DNA from: Simkaniaceae bacterium
Lineage (GTDB): Bacteria > Chlamydiota > Chlamydiia > Chlamydiales > Simkaniaceae
Length of the DNA stretch: 64,000 nt
Reading direction: 5' to 3'
Assembly (NCBI GenBank): GCA_018399075.1
Contig: CP073763.1
Span: 434,001-498,000 of the forward strand
This document shows positions 25,395 through 32,904 of the stretch, in pieces (position 1 is the stretch's first letter; each line of letters starts with the position of its first letter). A program made the position numbers and the translations under genes. A model generated the notes under the pieces. The model saw only the letters and a program-made list of their open reading frames with translations, ran no database searches and was not told where the DNA came from.

Positions 25395-25975
25395 AGCACC
25401 TTGTTGATTTCATGGATGAGTTGTTCTCTACATTTCCCTTCCTTCGTAGAATACAGGAGAGGAGGGAATCCACTCAAGGTTTTCTCACCCTCAGTCCGTT
25501 TAAAAGTGGCATGCTTATCTTTTTGGGAGAGTTTATCTCCCTTGGTTAGAATAAGAAGAAGGGGGATTTTTTCAAAAAAGGCCCACTCAAGAAACTGTCG
25601 GTCTTCAGGGGTCATTTCTCGCCTTGAATCGAGGAGGAAGAGTATTAGCTTTAATCCCCGCTCTTTTAAATATTTATCGATCCAAACCCCCCACTCTTCT
25701 TGCAATGTCTTTGATGTTTTTGCATAACCGTAACCGGGGAGATCGACAAGAAGGAGTGTTTCATCGATGACGAAGTAGTTAATCCGCTGCGTTTTTCCAG
25801 GAGTCGAAGAGACTTTTGCTACTTTTTTTGAACGGAGAAGATGATTAATAAGAGAAGACTTTCCGACATTCGAGCGTCCTACCACAGCCATTTCTGGTAG
25901 ACTTATATCGGGGAGCTCATCTGTTTTGAGTGCCGAAGTTAAAAACTGTGCCGATTTAAACTCGAGTTTCTTCAT
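25385..25975 (-). CDS. engB: Ribosome biogenesis GTPase EngB (YihA/YsxC)
   Basis: TRAFAC GTPase required for 50S ribosome assembly. 196 residues from ATG 25975 (MKKLEFKSAQFLTS), which fits the family; the open frame continues upstream but only as a shadow of tsaE. G motifs: GRSNVGKSS (G1), STPGKTQRINYF (G2 region), DLPGYGYAK (G3), LTKGDKLS (G4), and STKEGKCRE as G5. It overlaps tsaE by 20 bp and the exonuclease gene by 10 bp, so it is translated from within a compact operon. Confidence 0.95.
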   Translation of the reverse strand: MKKLEFKSAQFLTSALKTDELPDISLPEMAVVGRSNVGKSSLINHLLRSKKVAKVSSTPGKTQRINYFVIDETLLLVDLPGYGYAKTSKTLQEEWGVWIDKYLKERGLKLILFLLDSRREMTPEDRQFLEWAFFEKIPLLLILTKGDKLSQKDKHATFKRTEGEKTLSGFPPLLYSTKEGKCREQLIHEINKVLWD

Positions 25976-26417
25976 AGGTAATGATTCTCTTATTTTCCCC
26001 ATTGTATTCAATCGTAATATGGATCCGCTCACTTGGCAAAACCGCTTCAATTTTTTCAGGCCACTCAATTAAGCAAAGTTGCCCAAAGTATTCATCAAAG
26101 CCCCTCTCTAAAAAGTCATCACTACCTTTAAGTCTATAGCAATCGAAATGGAAGAGGTCATTTTTCCCTTCATAGATGTTGAGATAGGTGAAGGTAGGGC
26201 TATTGACTTGGTGGGGCGCTATTCCTGTGATTTCTGAAATAATTCCCTTGCTTAACGTTGTTTTTCCCGCGCCTAAATCACCCATTAAGCAGACAATGGA
26301 TCCAGCTTGTAGGTCTTGAGCAATTTTTCGCCCAATAGCCTCCGTTTCCTCAGCTGAGGATGAGAGGAAGCTATTGATTTTCTTCGATCCAGCGCTCGAC
26401 GTGAGTTTTGAACTCAT
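25956..26417 (-). CDS. tsaE: tRNA threonylcarbamoyladenosine biosynthesis ATPase TsaE
   Basis: ATPase partner of TsaB/TsaD in making t6A37 on ANN-decoding tRNAs. 153 residues: Walker A MGDLGAGKTTLSKG, SPTFTYLNIYEG (switch), FHFDCYRL (Walker B-like Asp), LCLIEWPEKIE and HITIEYNGENKR, all as in YjeE. A start at 26417 overlaps the upstream DUF2709 gene by 47 bp; no ribosome site is strong there and an internal start near INSFLSSSAEE cannot be ruled out. The same tsaE-DUF2709 pairing occurs in Chlamydia. Confidence 0.94.
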   Translation of the reverse strand: MSSKLTSSAGSKKINSFLSSSAEETEAIGRKIAQDLQAGSIVCLMGDLGAGKTTLSKGIISEITGIAPHQVNSPTFTYLNIYEGKNDLFHFDCYRLKGSDDFLERGFDEYFGQLCLIEWPEKIEAVLPSERIHITIEYNGENKRIITYEETRV

Positions 26418-27096
26418 CGTACTTACTCATTTCATCGACAAACCCTGAAATCTTGGTGTCATCGAGTTGTTCTTGAATAAAGGCGAGGAAGTGATCCTCA
26501 ATTTTGAATCGGTTTTGACCTGGAACATCAACGAGTTCCATTGTCTTGAGTTGGTTTTTCTCAAAGTCATCAATGACCGCTTTCTTGCTATTGAAGAGTT
26601 TTCCTGTAACACCTGATGAGAAGACAATCTTTGTGATTGGCTCTCTTCTTTTTTGAATGTAATTCTTGATGACATCAGGATCTTCAGAGACGAAGAAGCG
26701 CTTGACTTTCATTCCATCCATGCGCTCTTTGTTTTCAGGGCATCTAGAGACCCAGTCATAAATCGCATCTTGAGGATTTGGATGGGTGTTATCACCGAAA
26801 ACTTTTCCTGTAAAAGGGCAGATATAAACTTTTTTTGTCGCTTCATTAACCGATTGAGTACCTACTTGAATCATGATCTCAGTCTCACGCCACAGTTTTC
26901 CATCGTCTTCAAGCTTCTTTAAAAGCTCTGTCTTACTTTGGAAAATGGTCTTTTCTCTAAGAAAAAGGACTGGCTGGATGTTGTACTTTTTCTCGAGAAA
27001 GAAAAAGTAAGTCGTTAAGAGATCAGCCTTTTTATGTCTCTTAAGATAGTCCATGAGAAGTTCTTTCAAACTTTTATTGATGACGGAGTTAGTCAT
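26371..27096 (-). CDS. Chlamydia-conserved DUF2709-type protein
   Basis: 241 residues, soluble, no signal peptide. I recognise it as the counterpart of C. trachomatis CT538, next to yjeE (tsaE) there as well; recalled, not searched. A distinctive region is KVYICPFTGKVFGDNTHPNP, followed by DAIYDWVSRCPENKE, which with two Cys residues could hold a metal or be a disulfide-prone site. The N-terminus has alternating charged and aromatic residues (RHKKADLLTTYFFFLEKKYN). Function unknown. It is the first gene of the unit DUF2709-tsaE-engB-dnaQ-pgk, overlapping tsaE by 47 bp, which suggests a link to translation or tRNA modification (inference). Confidence 0.78.
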   Translation of the reverse strand: MTNSVINKSLKELLMDYLKRHKKADLLTTYFFFLEKKYNIQPVLFLREKTIFQSKTELLKKLEDDGKLWRETEIMIQVGTQSVNEATKKVYICPFTGKVFGDNTHPNPQDAIYDWVSRCPENKERMDGMKVKRFFVSEDPDVIKNYIQKRREPITKIVFSSGVTGKLFNSKKAVIDDFEKNQLKTMELVDVPGQNRFKIEDHFLAFIQEQLDDTKISGFVDEMSKYDEFKTHVERWIEENQ

Positions 27097-27169
27097 TCTA
27101 TGATTCCTTGATTCAATTTAGTCTGCTGATCTTAACCGAAAAAATGATTATCTTCAACCCTACAATTTG

Positions 27170-27565
27170 TTAATTTGCCTCTGAAATCCATTCAATAATA
27201 TACTCGGATAGATCTAGGAGTCTTTGGGATTCTGCAGTATGGCTAAACCATTGGTAGGTAAAGAAAGCTGTTGATACAAGCCCTAGTAGAGCAAAAGTAG
27301 AAGACCAACTGACATCTTTTTCTTGGGGCCTTTTTCTAGCGCTTTCATCCGTTGCTGTTTTGTTGAAACTTGCATCATAAATGGCTGAAGCAAAAGCGAT
27401 AACTGCTGATGCGATGGCGATTTTTCCACATTGCGAAGCAAATAAGGCGGAACTTTTAGAATCTTTAAGAAAGGACTGCGATAAAACTTTTTGTTGAACG
27501 GTAGACATGGCCAAAAGAGATGTTTTAAATAGATCGGCACTCTTAACTTCGGGTGAAAAAGTCAT
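27170..27565 (-). CDS. Unknown small protein with two hydrophobic segments
   Basis: 131 residues from ATG 27565, which has AGGAG about 7 nt upstream; a longer frame to 27619 lacks one. Two hydrophobic stretches lie about residues 46-66 (GKIAIASAVIAFASAIYDA) and 88-107 (TFALLGLVSTAFFTYQWF), separated by a polar, charged loop of about 25 residues (ATDESARKRPQEKD). No signal peptide. This layout is like chlamydial inclusion-membrane proteins in a loose sense, though the loop is longer than usual. A TATAAT box (complement of 27594-27599) lies about 30 nt before the start. It is divergent from argS. No family recognised. Confidence 0.65.
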   Translation of the reverse strand: MTFSPEVKSADLFKTSLLAMSTVQQKVLSQSFLKDSKSSALFASQCGKIAIASAVIAFASAIYDASFNKTATDESARKRPQEKDVSWSSTFALLGLVSTAFFTYQWFSHTAESQRLLDLSEYIIEWISEAN

Positions 27566-27593
27566 AGGACTCTCCTGATTAATTTTGGAGGGG

Positions 27594-27599
27594 ATTATA
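27594..27599 (-). promoter_or_regulatory. -10 box of the small membrane-protein gene
   Basis: Leftward TATAAT preceded by G, 28 nt before ATG 27565; a -35 element 17 nt upstream is weak (TAGATG). Probable start of transcription near 27587, leaving a short leader with AGGAG. Confidence 0.45.
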
Positions 27600-27680
27600 C
27601 CTAAACTTGCAGATAACATCTATTTAACAATTTTCTTTACGTCTTGACAATTTCAGGAGGGAAAAGCATCATAAATAGTT

Positions 27681-29417
27681 ATGGAAAATCTATCAGAAAC
27701 ACTTCAAGCGCAAGCAACAAAGATATTAAAAGAAATCATTGGCGATGCCGCATTTCAGGCTGATGTGACGCAAAGTACCAATGAGCAATTTGGGCATTAC
27801 CAGTGCAACTCAGCGATGAAAGTGGCAAAAGAGCTTAAAACAAATCCTCGGCAGATTGCCGAGCAAATTGCTAAGAAATGGAAAGTCGATGGAGTGATTG
27901 AAAAGTTAGAAGTTGCGGGGCCTGGCTTTATCAATATTACTTTGACAAAAGAATTTTTATCGAAAGAGCTTACAAAAGTTGCTGCAGATGCCCGATTAGG
28001 TGTTCCTCCTCTTGAAAAAGTTAAAAAAATTATTGTCGAGTTTTCTTCTCCAAACGTAGCGAAAGAGCTCCATGTGGGGCACTTGCGTTCGACAATTATT
28101 GGGGAAAGCTTGGCCCGTCTCTTTGAGTTTTTAGGGCATGATGTCCTTCGCCTCAATCATATTGGAGACTGGGGAACACAATTTGGAATGCTCATCACCT
28201 ATCTCAAGGAGTTTGAACCAGACATTTTATCTGGAGATAAAGAGACCGATCTTTCTTCCTTGATGAATTGGTATCGTGAATCGAAAAAGGTTTTCGATGA
28301 GGATCCAGAGTTTAAAAAGAGGGCACAACTCCAAGTTGTCAGCTTACAAGGAGGGGAAAAAGAGGCCCTTGCCGCTTGGGAAAAAATTCGTGAAATCTCC
28401 CGCAAAGGATTTAAAGAGATCTATGATTTTCTCGATGTAACTCTGACTGAACGAGGAGAATCATATTATAATAAGATGCTTCCAAAGGTAGTCGAAGATT
28501 ATGAGAAAAAGGGTGTCGTTGAAATTTCTGATGGAGCGAAGTGCATTTTTCTTGAGGGGTTTAAATCCAAAGATGGAACCTCTCTTCCTGTGATCCTTCA
28601 AAAGTCAGATGGAGGCTACAATTACTCTACAACCGATAGTGCTGCCATTTATCAACGGGTTCATGAAGAAAAAGCCGATCGAATTATTTATGTTGTTGAT
28701 GCAGGACAACAACTCCATTTCCAAATGGTTTTTGCAGCTGCTGCCAAAGCAGGTTATTACGATCCTGAAAAAGTTCAAGTCGAACATGTTCCCTTTGGGG
28801 TGGTTCTCGGGCCTGATGGAAAGAAGTTTAAAACGCGAAGCGGTGAAACCGAAAAGCTTATCGACTTACTAAAGGAAGCGGTCCGTCGGGCGCATGAGCT
28901 TTTAAAAGAGCGTCTTCAAGATTCAAATGAAAATGAGCTCAATGAACTCGCTGAAATACTTGGGGTTGACGCGGTTAAATATGCTGACCTCTCTTGTCAT
29001 CGGGTAAAGGACTACATCTTTAGTTATGATCGGATGCTCAATTTCGAAGGGAATACAGCTGCCTACCTTCTTTACTCCTATGTTAGAATTCAAGGAATCA
29101 AGCGGAAGTGTAATAAAGATATCGATGCGCTTTTTGCCACAACACCAATTAAACTCGATCACCCAACAGAGGTGGCCCTAGGACTGAAATTGCGACAATT
29201 TGGAGAGACGCTTGCTCTGATGGATCGTGACCTTCTACCGAACCGCCTTTCAGATTATCTTTATGATTTAGCGGAAAAATTCCATGCCTTTTTCCGTGAC
29301 TGCCGTGTTGAAGGGGTCCCTGAAGAAAATAGCCGCCTTGTTTTATGCGAACTGACTGGACGGATTCTTAAACAGGGGCTTTACATTCTCGGTCTAAAGA
29401 CAATGGATCGGATGTAA
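27681..29417 (+). CDS. argS: Arginyl-tRNA synthetase
   Basis: Class I synthetase charging tRNA-Arg. 578 residues: N-terminal Arg-tRNA additional domain (about 1-90), HIGH motif in SSPNVAKELHVGHLRSTIIG, catalytic Rossmann fold with TTDSAAIYQRVH, KMSKS-like KFKTRSGET, and a DALR anticodon-binding helical bundle from about 455 (NFEGNTAAYLLYSYVRIQG). In C. trachomatis argS follows plsC; here it sits 23 kb away beside murA. The last 50 bp overlap the convergent epmB. A TTGACA just upstream at 27643-27648 lacks a matching -10. Confidence 0.98.
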   Translation: MENLSETLQAQATKILKEIIGDAAFQADVTQSTNEQFGHYQCNSAMKVAKELKTNPRQIAEQIAKKWKVDGVIEKLEVAGPGFINITLTKEFLSKELTKVAADARLGVPPLEKVKKIIVEFSSPNVAKELHVGHLRSTIIGESLARLFEFLGHDVLRLNHIGDWGTQFGMLITYLKEFEPDILSGDKETDLSSLMNWYRESKKVFDEDPEFKKRAQLQVVSLQGGEKEALAAWEKIREISRKGFKEIYDFLDVTLTERGESYYNKMLPKVVEDYEKKGVVEISDGAKCIFLEGFKSKDGTSLPVILQKSDGGYNYSTTDSAAIYQRVHEEKADRIIYVVDAGQQLHFQMVFAAAAKAGYYDPEKVQVEHVPFGVVLGPDGKKFKTRSGETEKLIDLLKEAVRRAHELLKERLQDSNENELNELAEILGVDAVKYADLSCHRVKDYIFSYDRMLNFEGNTAAYLLYSYVRIQGIKRKCNKDIDALFATTPIKLDHPTEVALGLKLRQFGETLALMDRDLLPNRLSDYLYDLAEKFHAFFRDCRVEGVPEENSRLVLCELTGRILKQGLYILGLKTMDRM

Positions 29418-30354
29418 CGTCTGTTTTCGAGTTCTTGAAAGGGATTTCTTGGACATATTTCGGAAGCGCATAGCCGGGGAGTTCTCCTCGCAATTTTTCT
29501 ATGAGCTTTAATCCTTTTTCAACAGGGACTTCAAAATGATGTCCTTGCTTGACACGGTCAAGTTGATGAAGATAATAAGGGATGATTCCTCGATGCGCAA
29601 GTGAGAGGAAAAGCTCTTTAAGCGTTTTATCATCATCATTCACACCTGCAAGTAAAACAGATTGACAAAGAATGGGAATGCCTAAAGTGCCCACCTTTTT
29701 TAAAGCAGAAAAAATTTCGTCATCGAGCTCATCGGGGTGGTTGACATGGACAATGAAAACGACTTGCAACCGGGAATTTTCTAATAGTTCTAATAAGGAA
29801 TCAGTGATTCTTTCAGGAATCCCAATGGGAAAACGGGTGTGAAATCGGAGAAGTTTTAGGTGAGGAATCTCACTTAAGCTCTCGATCAACGGTTTTAACG
29901 TCTCATCACTTAAAGAGAGAGGATCTCCACCACTTAAGATGATCTCATGAATGGTCTCATCGCTTCGTATGATTTCTAGTTCGCTATGAAAGTCTGTATT
30001 ACCATTGTAAGGATAGTTTTGTCTAAAGCAATAACGACAGTGCATGGCGCAAGCACTTGTTGTGATCAAAAGGGCGCGGCCCTGATACTTTTGGAGAAGG
30101 CGCGGCGTTTTCTGAAAGGAAGTATCACAGACAGGATCTTCTAAAAAAGAGGGAGGAGGGAGGTCTTCTTCTAACGAGGGAAGGAACTGCTTTAGAATCG
30201 GATCGTCAAGCGTTCTTTTTTTTATCTTTGACGCTAGTCTTCTAGGAACGTTTAGTGGGAAAGATGACGAATAGGAAAGGTCTAGATCGAGAAACTTTCC
30301 AAGGTCTTCAAGTTTTGTAAAATTATCTTTTTGAATTTGGCGCCATTTTAACAT
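29368..30354 (-). CDS. epmB: EF-P-lysine aminomutase-like radical SAM protein (EpmB-like)
   Basis: 328 residues of the lysine 2,3-aminomutase family. Radical SAM cysteines: CAMHCRYCFR (Cys-x3-Cys-x2-Cys). GGDPLSLSD is the SAM/GGE-like motif; RFHTRFPIGIPERIT, HVNHPDEL and LLAGVNDD recur in the family; PLP is probably bound through the Lys near the C-terminus (YYLHQLDRVKQG and following). Short length without the C-terminal extension of KamA fits EpmB (YjeK), which makes beta-lysine for post-translational EF-P modification. It lies 25 nt downstream of murA and its 3' end overlaps argS by 50 bp. No epmA or efp is in the window, so the pathway is only inferred. Confidence 0.83.
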   Translation of the reverse strand: MLKWRQIQKDNFTKLEDLGKFLDLDLSYSSSFPLNVPRRLASKIKKRTLDDPILKQFLPSLEEDLPPPSFLEDPVCDTSFQKTPRLLQKYQGRALLITTSACAMHCRYCFRQNYPYNGNTDFHSELEIIRSDETIHEIILSGGDPLSLSDETLKPLIESLSEIPHLKLLRFHTRFPIGIPERITDSLLELLENSRLQVVFIVHVNHPDELDDEIFSALKKVGTLGIPILCQSVLLAGVNDDDKTLKELFLSLAHRGIIPYYLHQLDRVKQGHHFEVPVEKGLKLIEKLRGELPGYALPKYVQEIPFKNSKTDVTSDPLSLDRECKAPV

Positions 30355-30379
30355 GCATCAATTGTACACGATTCATAAT

Positions 30380-31741
30380 CTATGTGACAATAGCAGGTTC
30401 TTCTTTAGGGATAGGTTCTTTCACGCGGCTGATATTGGCGCCCAGAGCTTGGAGTTTTCCTTCAAGGTTCTCATAACCACGATCAAGATAGGGAAGCCCT
30501 GTGACGATGCTTTCTTCAGGAGCAAGAAGGGCGGCCATCACATAAGCAAAACCTGCCCGGAGATCGGGAACATCGATTTTCCGACCTTCAAATTTTGTGG
30601 GCCCCTTAACGATCAAACTATGTTGATAATTGCGGGAGGCAAACCGGCAGGGACGATCCCCAAGACATTGGGTAAAGCGCTCAACATGAGCCCCCATCTC
30701 GACCAAAGTATCGACATACCCAAACCGATTTTCATAGACCGTTTCATGAACAACAGAGCTTCCCAGTGCTTGCGTCAATAAGACAACAAAAGGTTGTTGC
30801 CAGTCGGTTAAAAAGCCAGGATGGACGTCGGTTTGAAGATGTAGCCCCCCTTTAAGAGGTCCTTGGTAGAAAAATTCGATCCCATTTTCTTTAACAGCAA
30901 AGCCTCCGTTAATTCGACGGAGTTTATTTAGAAAAGTGATCATATGGGCTTGTTGTGCCCCTTCGACAAAAACCTTGCCTTTGGTTGCAATGGCAGCCAT
31001 CCCAAAAGAGGCGGCTTCAATGCGATCGGTGATAACTTTATGTTCGACTTCGTAAAAAGTGGTTGTTTCCTGCACGTAAATCGTTCGGTCAATATCGACG
31101 TAAATAACAACGCCAAGCTTTTGCAAAAAGAGGATCAGGTCAATGACTTCAGGTTCAATTGCAGCACCATGAATCACTGTTTTTCCTTTAGCGCGGCAGG
31201 CACCAAGAATCGCATTTTCTGTTGCCATGACTGAAGGATAAGGAAGTTCAATAATGCTTCCCTTCATCCCTTCTGGAGCATGGGCAAAATAGGCCCTTTC
31301 ATTTTTTATCATTCGATATTCAATAACAGCGCCGAGTTTTTCAAGTGCCATGACATGAAAATCAACGGGGCGTTTACCAATTTTGCATCCACCAACTGTG
31401 GGGACAATGATGTTTTCCTTTGTTCGTCCTAGAAGAGATCCCATCAGCAAAATAGGGATACGGTTGGCACCGGTATAGTTAAGAGGAACATAAGAAGATA
31501 TAATCTCTTTTGTAACCACTTCCATCCGTCCTTCATCGCGCTCCCATTTCACTTCCATCCCAATCTCTTTGCAAAGATTGACTGTTGTTTCAACTTCGGA
31601 AATGTTTGGAACGTTTGTGAAGGTGCACTTTTTATCGGATAGAAGTGAGGCCACAAGCATTTTTGTAATCGCATTTTTTGCGCCCGCAGCTTTGACATTT
31701 CCAGCGAGTGGTTTTCCACCGATAATTTTGAAGTGATCCAT
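30380..31741 (-). CDS. murA: UDP-N-acetylglucosamine enolpyruvyl transferase MurA
   Basis: First committed step of peptidoglycan precursor synthesis, transferring enolpyruvate from PEP to UDP-GlcNAc. 453 residues. Active-site Lys-Asn in GAKNAITKM (about 20-28); the catalytic loop reads TVGGCKIGKRPVDFH with Cys 119, the residue fosfomycin alkylates (E. coli Cys115). C. trachomatis has Asp there, so this copy differs. RIEAASFGMAAIA and LRAGFAYVMAALLA are the conserved catalytic-domain signatures. The N-terminus lacks extras and the length is about 30 residues above E. coli MurA, mostly in C-terminal loops. Operon with epmB; separated by 89 nt from divergent ispF. Confidence 0.96.
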   Translation of the reverse strand: MDHFKIIGGKPLAGNVKAAGAKNAITKMLVASLLSDKKCTFTNVPNISEVETTVNLCKEIGMEVKWERDEGRMEVVTKEIISSYVPLNYTGANRIPILLMGSLLGRTKENIIVPTVGGCKIGKRPVDFHVMALEKLGAVIEYRMIKNERAYFAHAPEGMKGSIIELPYPSVMATENAILGACRAKGKTVIHGAAIEPEVIDLILFLQKLGVVIYVDIDRTIYVQETTTFYEVEHKVITDRIEAASFGMAAIATKGKVFVEGAQQAHMITFLNKLRRINGGFAVKENGIEFFYQGPLKGGLHLQTDVHPGFLTDWQQPFVVLLTQALGSSVVHETVYENRFGYVDTLVEMGAHVERFTQCLGDRPCRFASRNYQHSLIVKGPTKFEGRKIDVPDLRAGFAYVMAALLAPEESIVTGLPYLDRGYENLEGKLQALGANISRVKEPIPKEEPAIVT

Positions 31742-31789
31742 ATCAGCAGACTATAGCAAGTTTAGTTGTTTCTGAAACGGGATTTTTTT

Positions 31790-31818
31790 TTGCAGAACAA
31801 AAAACTTACGAGTAGTAT
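31790..31818 (+). promoter_or_regulatory. Probable ispF promoter with almost no leader
   Basis: TTGCAG (31790-31795), 17-nt spacer, TAGTAT (31813-31818). The start would be about 31825, only 6 nt before the ATG at 31831, with no room for a ribosome site. An imperfectly understood palindrome TATGGT-AATA-ACCATA (31816-31831) spans the start codon's first base. Confidence 0.4.
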
Positions 31819-31830
31819 GGTAATAACCAT

Positions 31831-32319
31831 ATGAAATACCGAACAGGAATTGGACAAGACAGTCATCGCTTTTTAGAAAAGGTGACAGATAAAAAGTGCA
31901 TTATTGCAGGACTTTCCTTTGAGGATGCACCTGGACTTGATGCAGATTCCGATGGAGATGTTGTCTTTCACGCTATTTGCAACGCCATCACTTCACTTAC
32001 TCATGTTCCTATCCTCGGAAAAGTGGCCATCGATCTTTGCCATAAAGAGGGGATTACTGATAGTCGCGTTTATTTGGATAAAGCGTTTGAAACGTTAGGC
32101 TCTCAAAAGATCGAACATATCGCCTTAACCATTGAAGGAAAGCGCCCTAAATTTCAAAAGCGGGCCAATGAGATCCGCCAAAGCGTTGCTACAGCGCTGA
32201 ATCTAAATCTTGATCAAGTCGGAATTACCTTCACTTCTGGAGATGGCTTGACAGCCTTTGGAAAGGGAGAAGGTCTCATGTGCTACTGCATTCTCACAAC
32301 TGTTGAGTCAAGCGATTAG
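31831..32319 (+). CDS. ispF: 2-C-methyl-D-erythritol 2,4-cyclodiphosphate synthase
   Basis: Non-mevalonate isoprenoid pathway enzyme that makes the cyclodiphosphate MEcPP. 162 residues, homotrimer. The metal triad is visible: Asp-x-His in GIGQDSHRF (Asp10, His12) and His46 in DGDVVFHAICNAI. LDADSDGD is a variant of the usual LGHSDGD. KRPKFQKR and the final TFTSGDGLTAFGKGEGL (with TxxExLGFxGRxEGI pattern) are conserved. No ribosome site is apparent. In C. trachomatis ispF sits next to cysJ; here two unknown genes lie between. It overlaps the convergent neighbour by 4 bp. Confidence 0.95.
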   Translation: MKYRTGIGQDSHRFLEKVTDKKCIIAGLSFEDAPGLDADSDGDVVFHAICNAITSLTHVPILGKVAIDLCHKEGITDSRVYLDKAFETLGSQKIEHIALTIEGKRPKFQKRANEIRQSVATALNLNLDQVGITFTSGDGLTAFGKGEGLMCYCILTTVESSD

Positions 32320-32804
32320 CCTTTTTGGCTAGCTTCTTGTAATAATGCTTTCTGGTCTATGCGGGTATAAGCGCGCAATCTTGATTGAACGTCTGAGAGT
32401 TGTTTTTTATGGTAAGTTGAAACAAATCTTGTTCCGAGTCTTGAAATTTCAATGACAGGAAGAAGGCCAATCGAAACTTTCATACAAGGACCAATCACAA
32501 TCACTTTTTTTCCTTTTAAAACTTGTGAGAGCTCTTGGTTATTATAACCGACAACGACGATCCCAATCATCACAGCACCTTGAATACATGCGATTAAAAA
32601 AAGACGATTTTCCCAGGTATCAGAGAATTCTTTTTTTTCTGTTTCAATTTGTTCAAGGTCTTCAATAAGACCAAGCTTTTCTGCTGGTGAGGCCTTTGAA
32701 TAAGCCTCTTTACTATGCTTATCTTCTAAAGGAGAGTGTTTAGCTGAAATTAGCTTAATAAGGCTATTGATCGGATTTGCAAGCTTGCTTAATTTAACGA
32801 CCAT
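32316..32804 (-). CDS. Unknown protein with bilobed hydrophobic domain (Inc-like)
   Basis: 162 residues. A charged N-terminal half (about 1-65, Lys/Glu rich, with EKLGLIEDLEQIETEKKE possibly coiled) is followed by hydrophobic residues 67-88 (RLFLIACIQGAVMIGIVVV) and about 100-118 (VIVIGPCMKVSIGLLPVIE) with a short GYNNQELSQVLKGKK turn between. The C-terminal 40 residues are polar (YHKKQLSDVQSRLRAYTR). Two closely spaced hydrophobic lobes without a signal peptide are the hallmark of chlamydial inclusion-membrane proteins; that is a structural resemblance only. It follows an unknown tail-anchored gene on the same strand. Confidence 0.65.
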   Translation of the reverse strand: MVVKLSKLANPINSLIKLISAKHSPLEDKHSKEAYSKASPAEKLGLIEDLEQIETEKKEFSDTWENRLFLIACIQGAVMIGIVVVGYNNQELSQVLKGKKVIVIGPCMKVSIGLLPVIEISRLGTRFVSTYHKKQLSDVQSRLRAYTRIDQKALLQEASQKG

Positions 32805-32904
32805 TTTCTATTTCCTTTTAAATTTTATGTAGGAAATAGCTTACCTAATTACGGAAAAAACTTAAATAATAAGCTTTTTTTGACAGTATGAAACCTTATG
32901 TATT

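Noticed and set aside
27643-27663. TTGACA upstream of argS as promoter
   Set aside because: No -10 box at 16-18 nt; starts would fall on or after the ATG.
30353-30781. 142-residue open frame on the + strand
   Set aside because: Antisense to murA; no signal, no family likeness.
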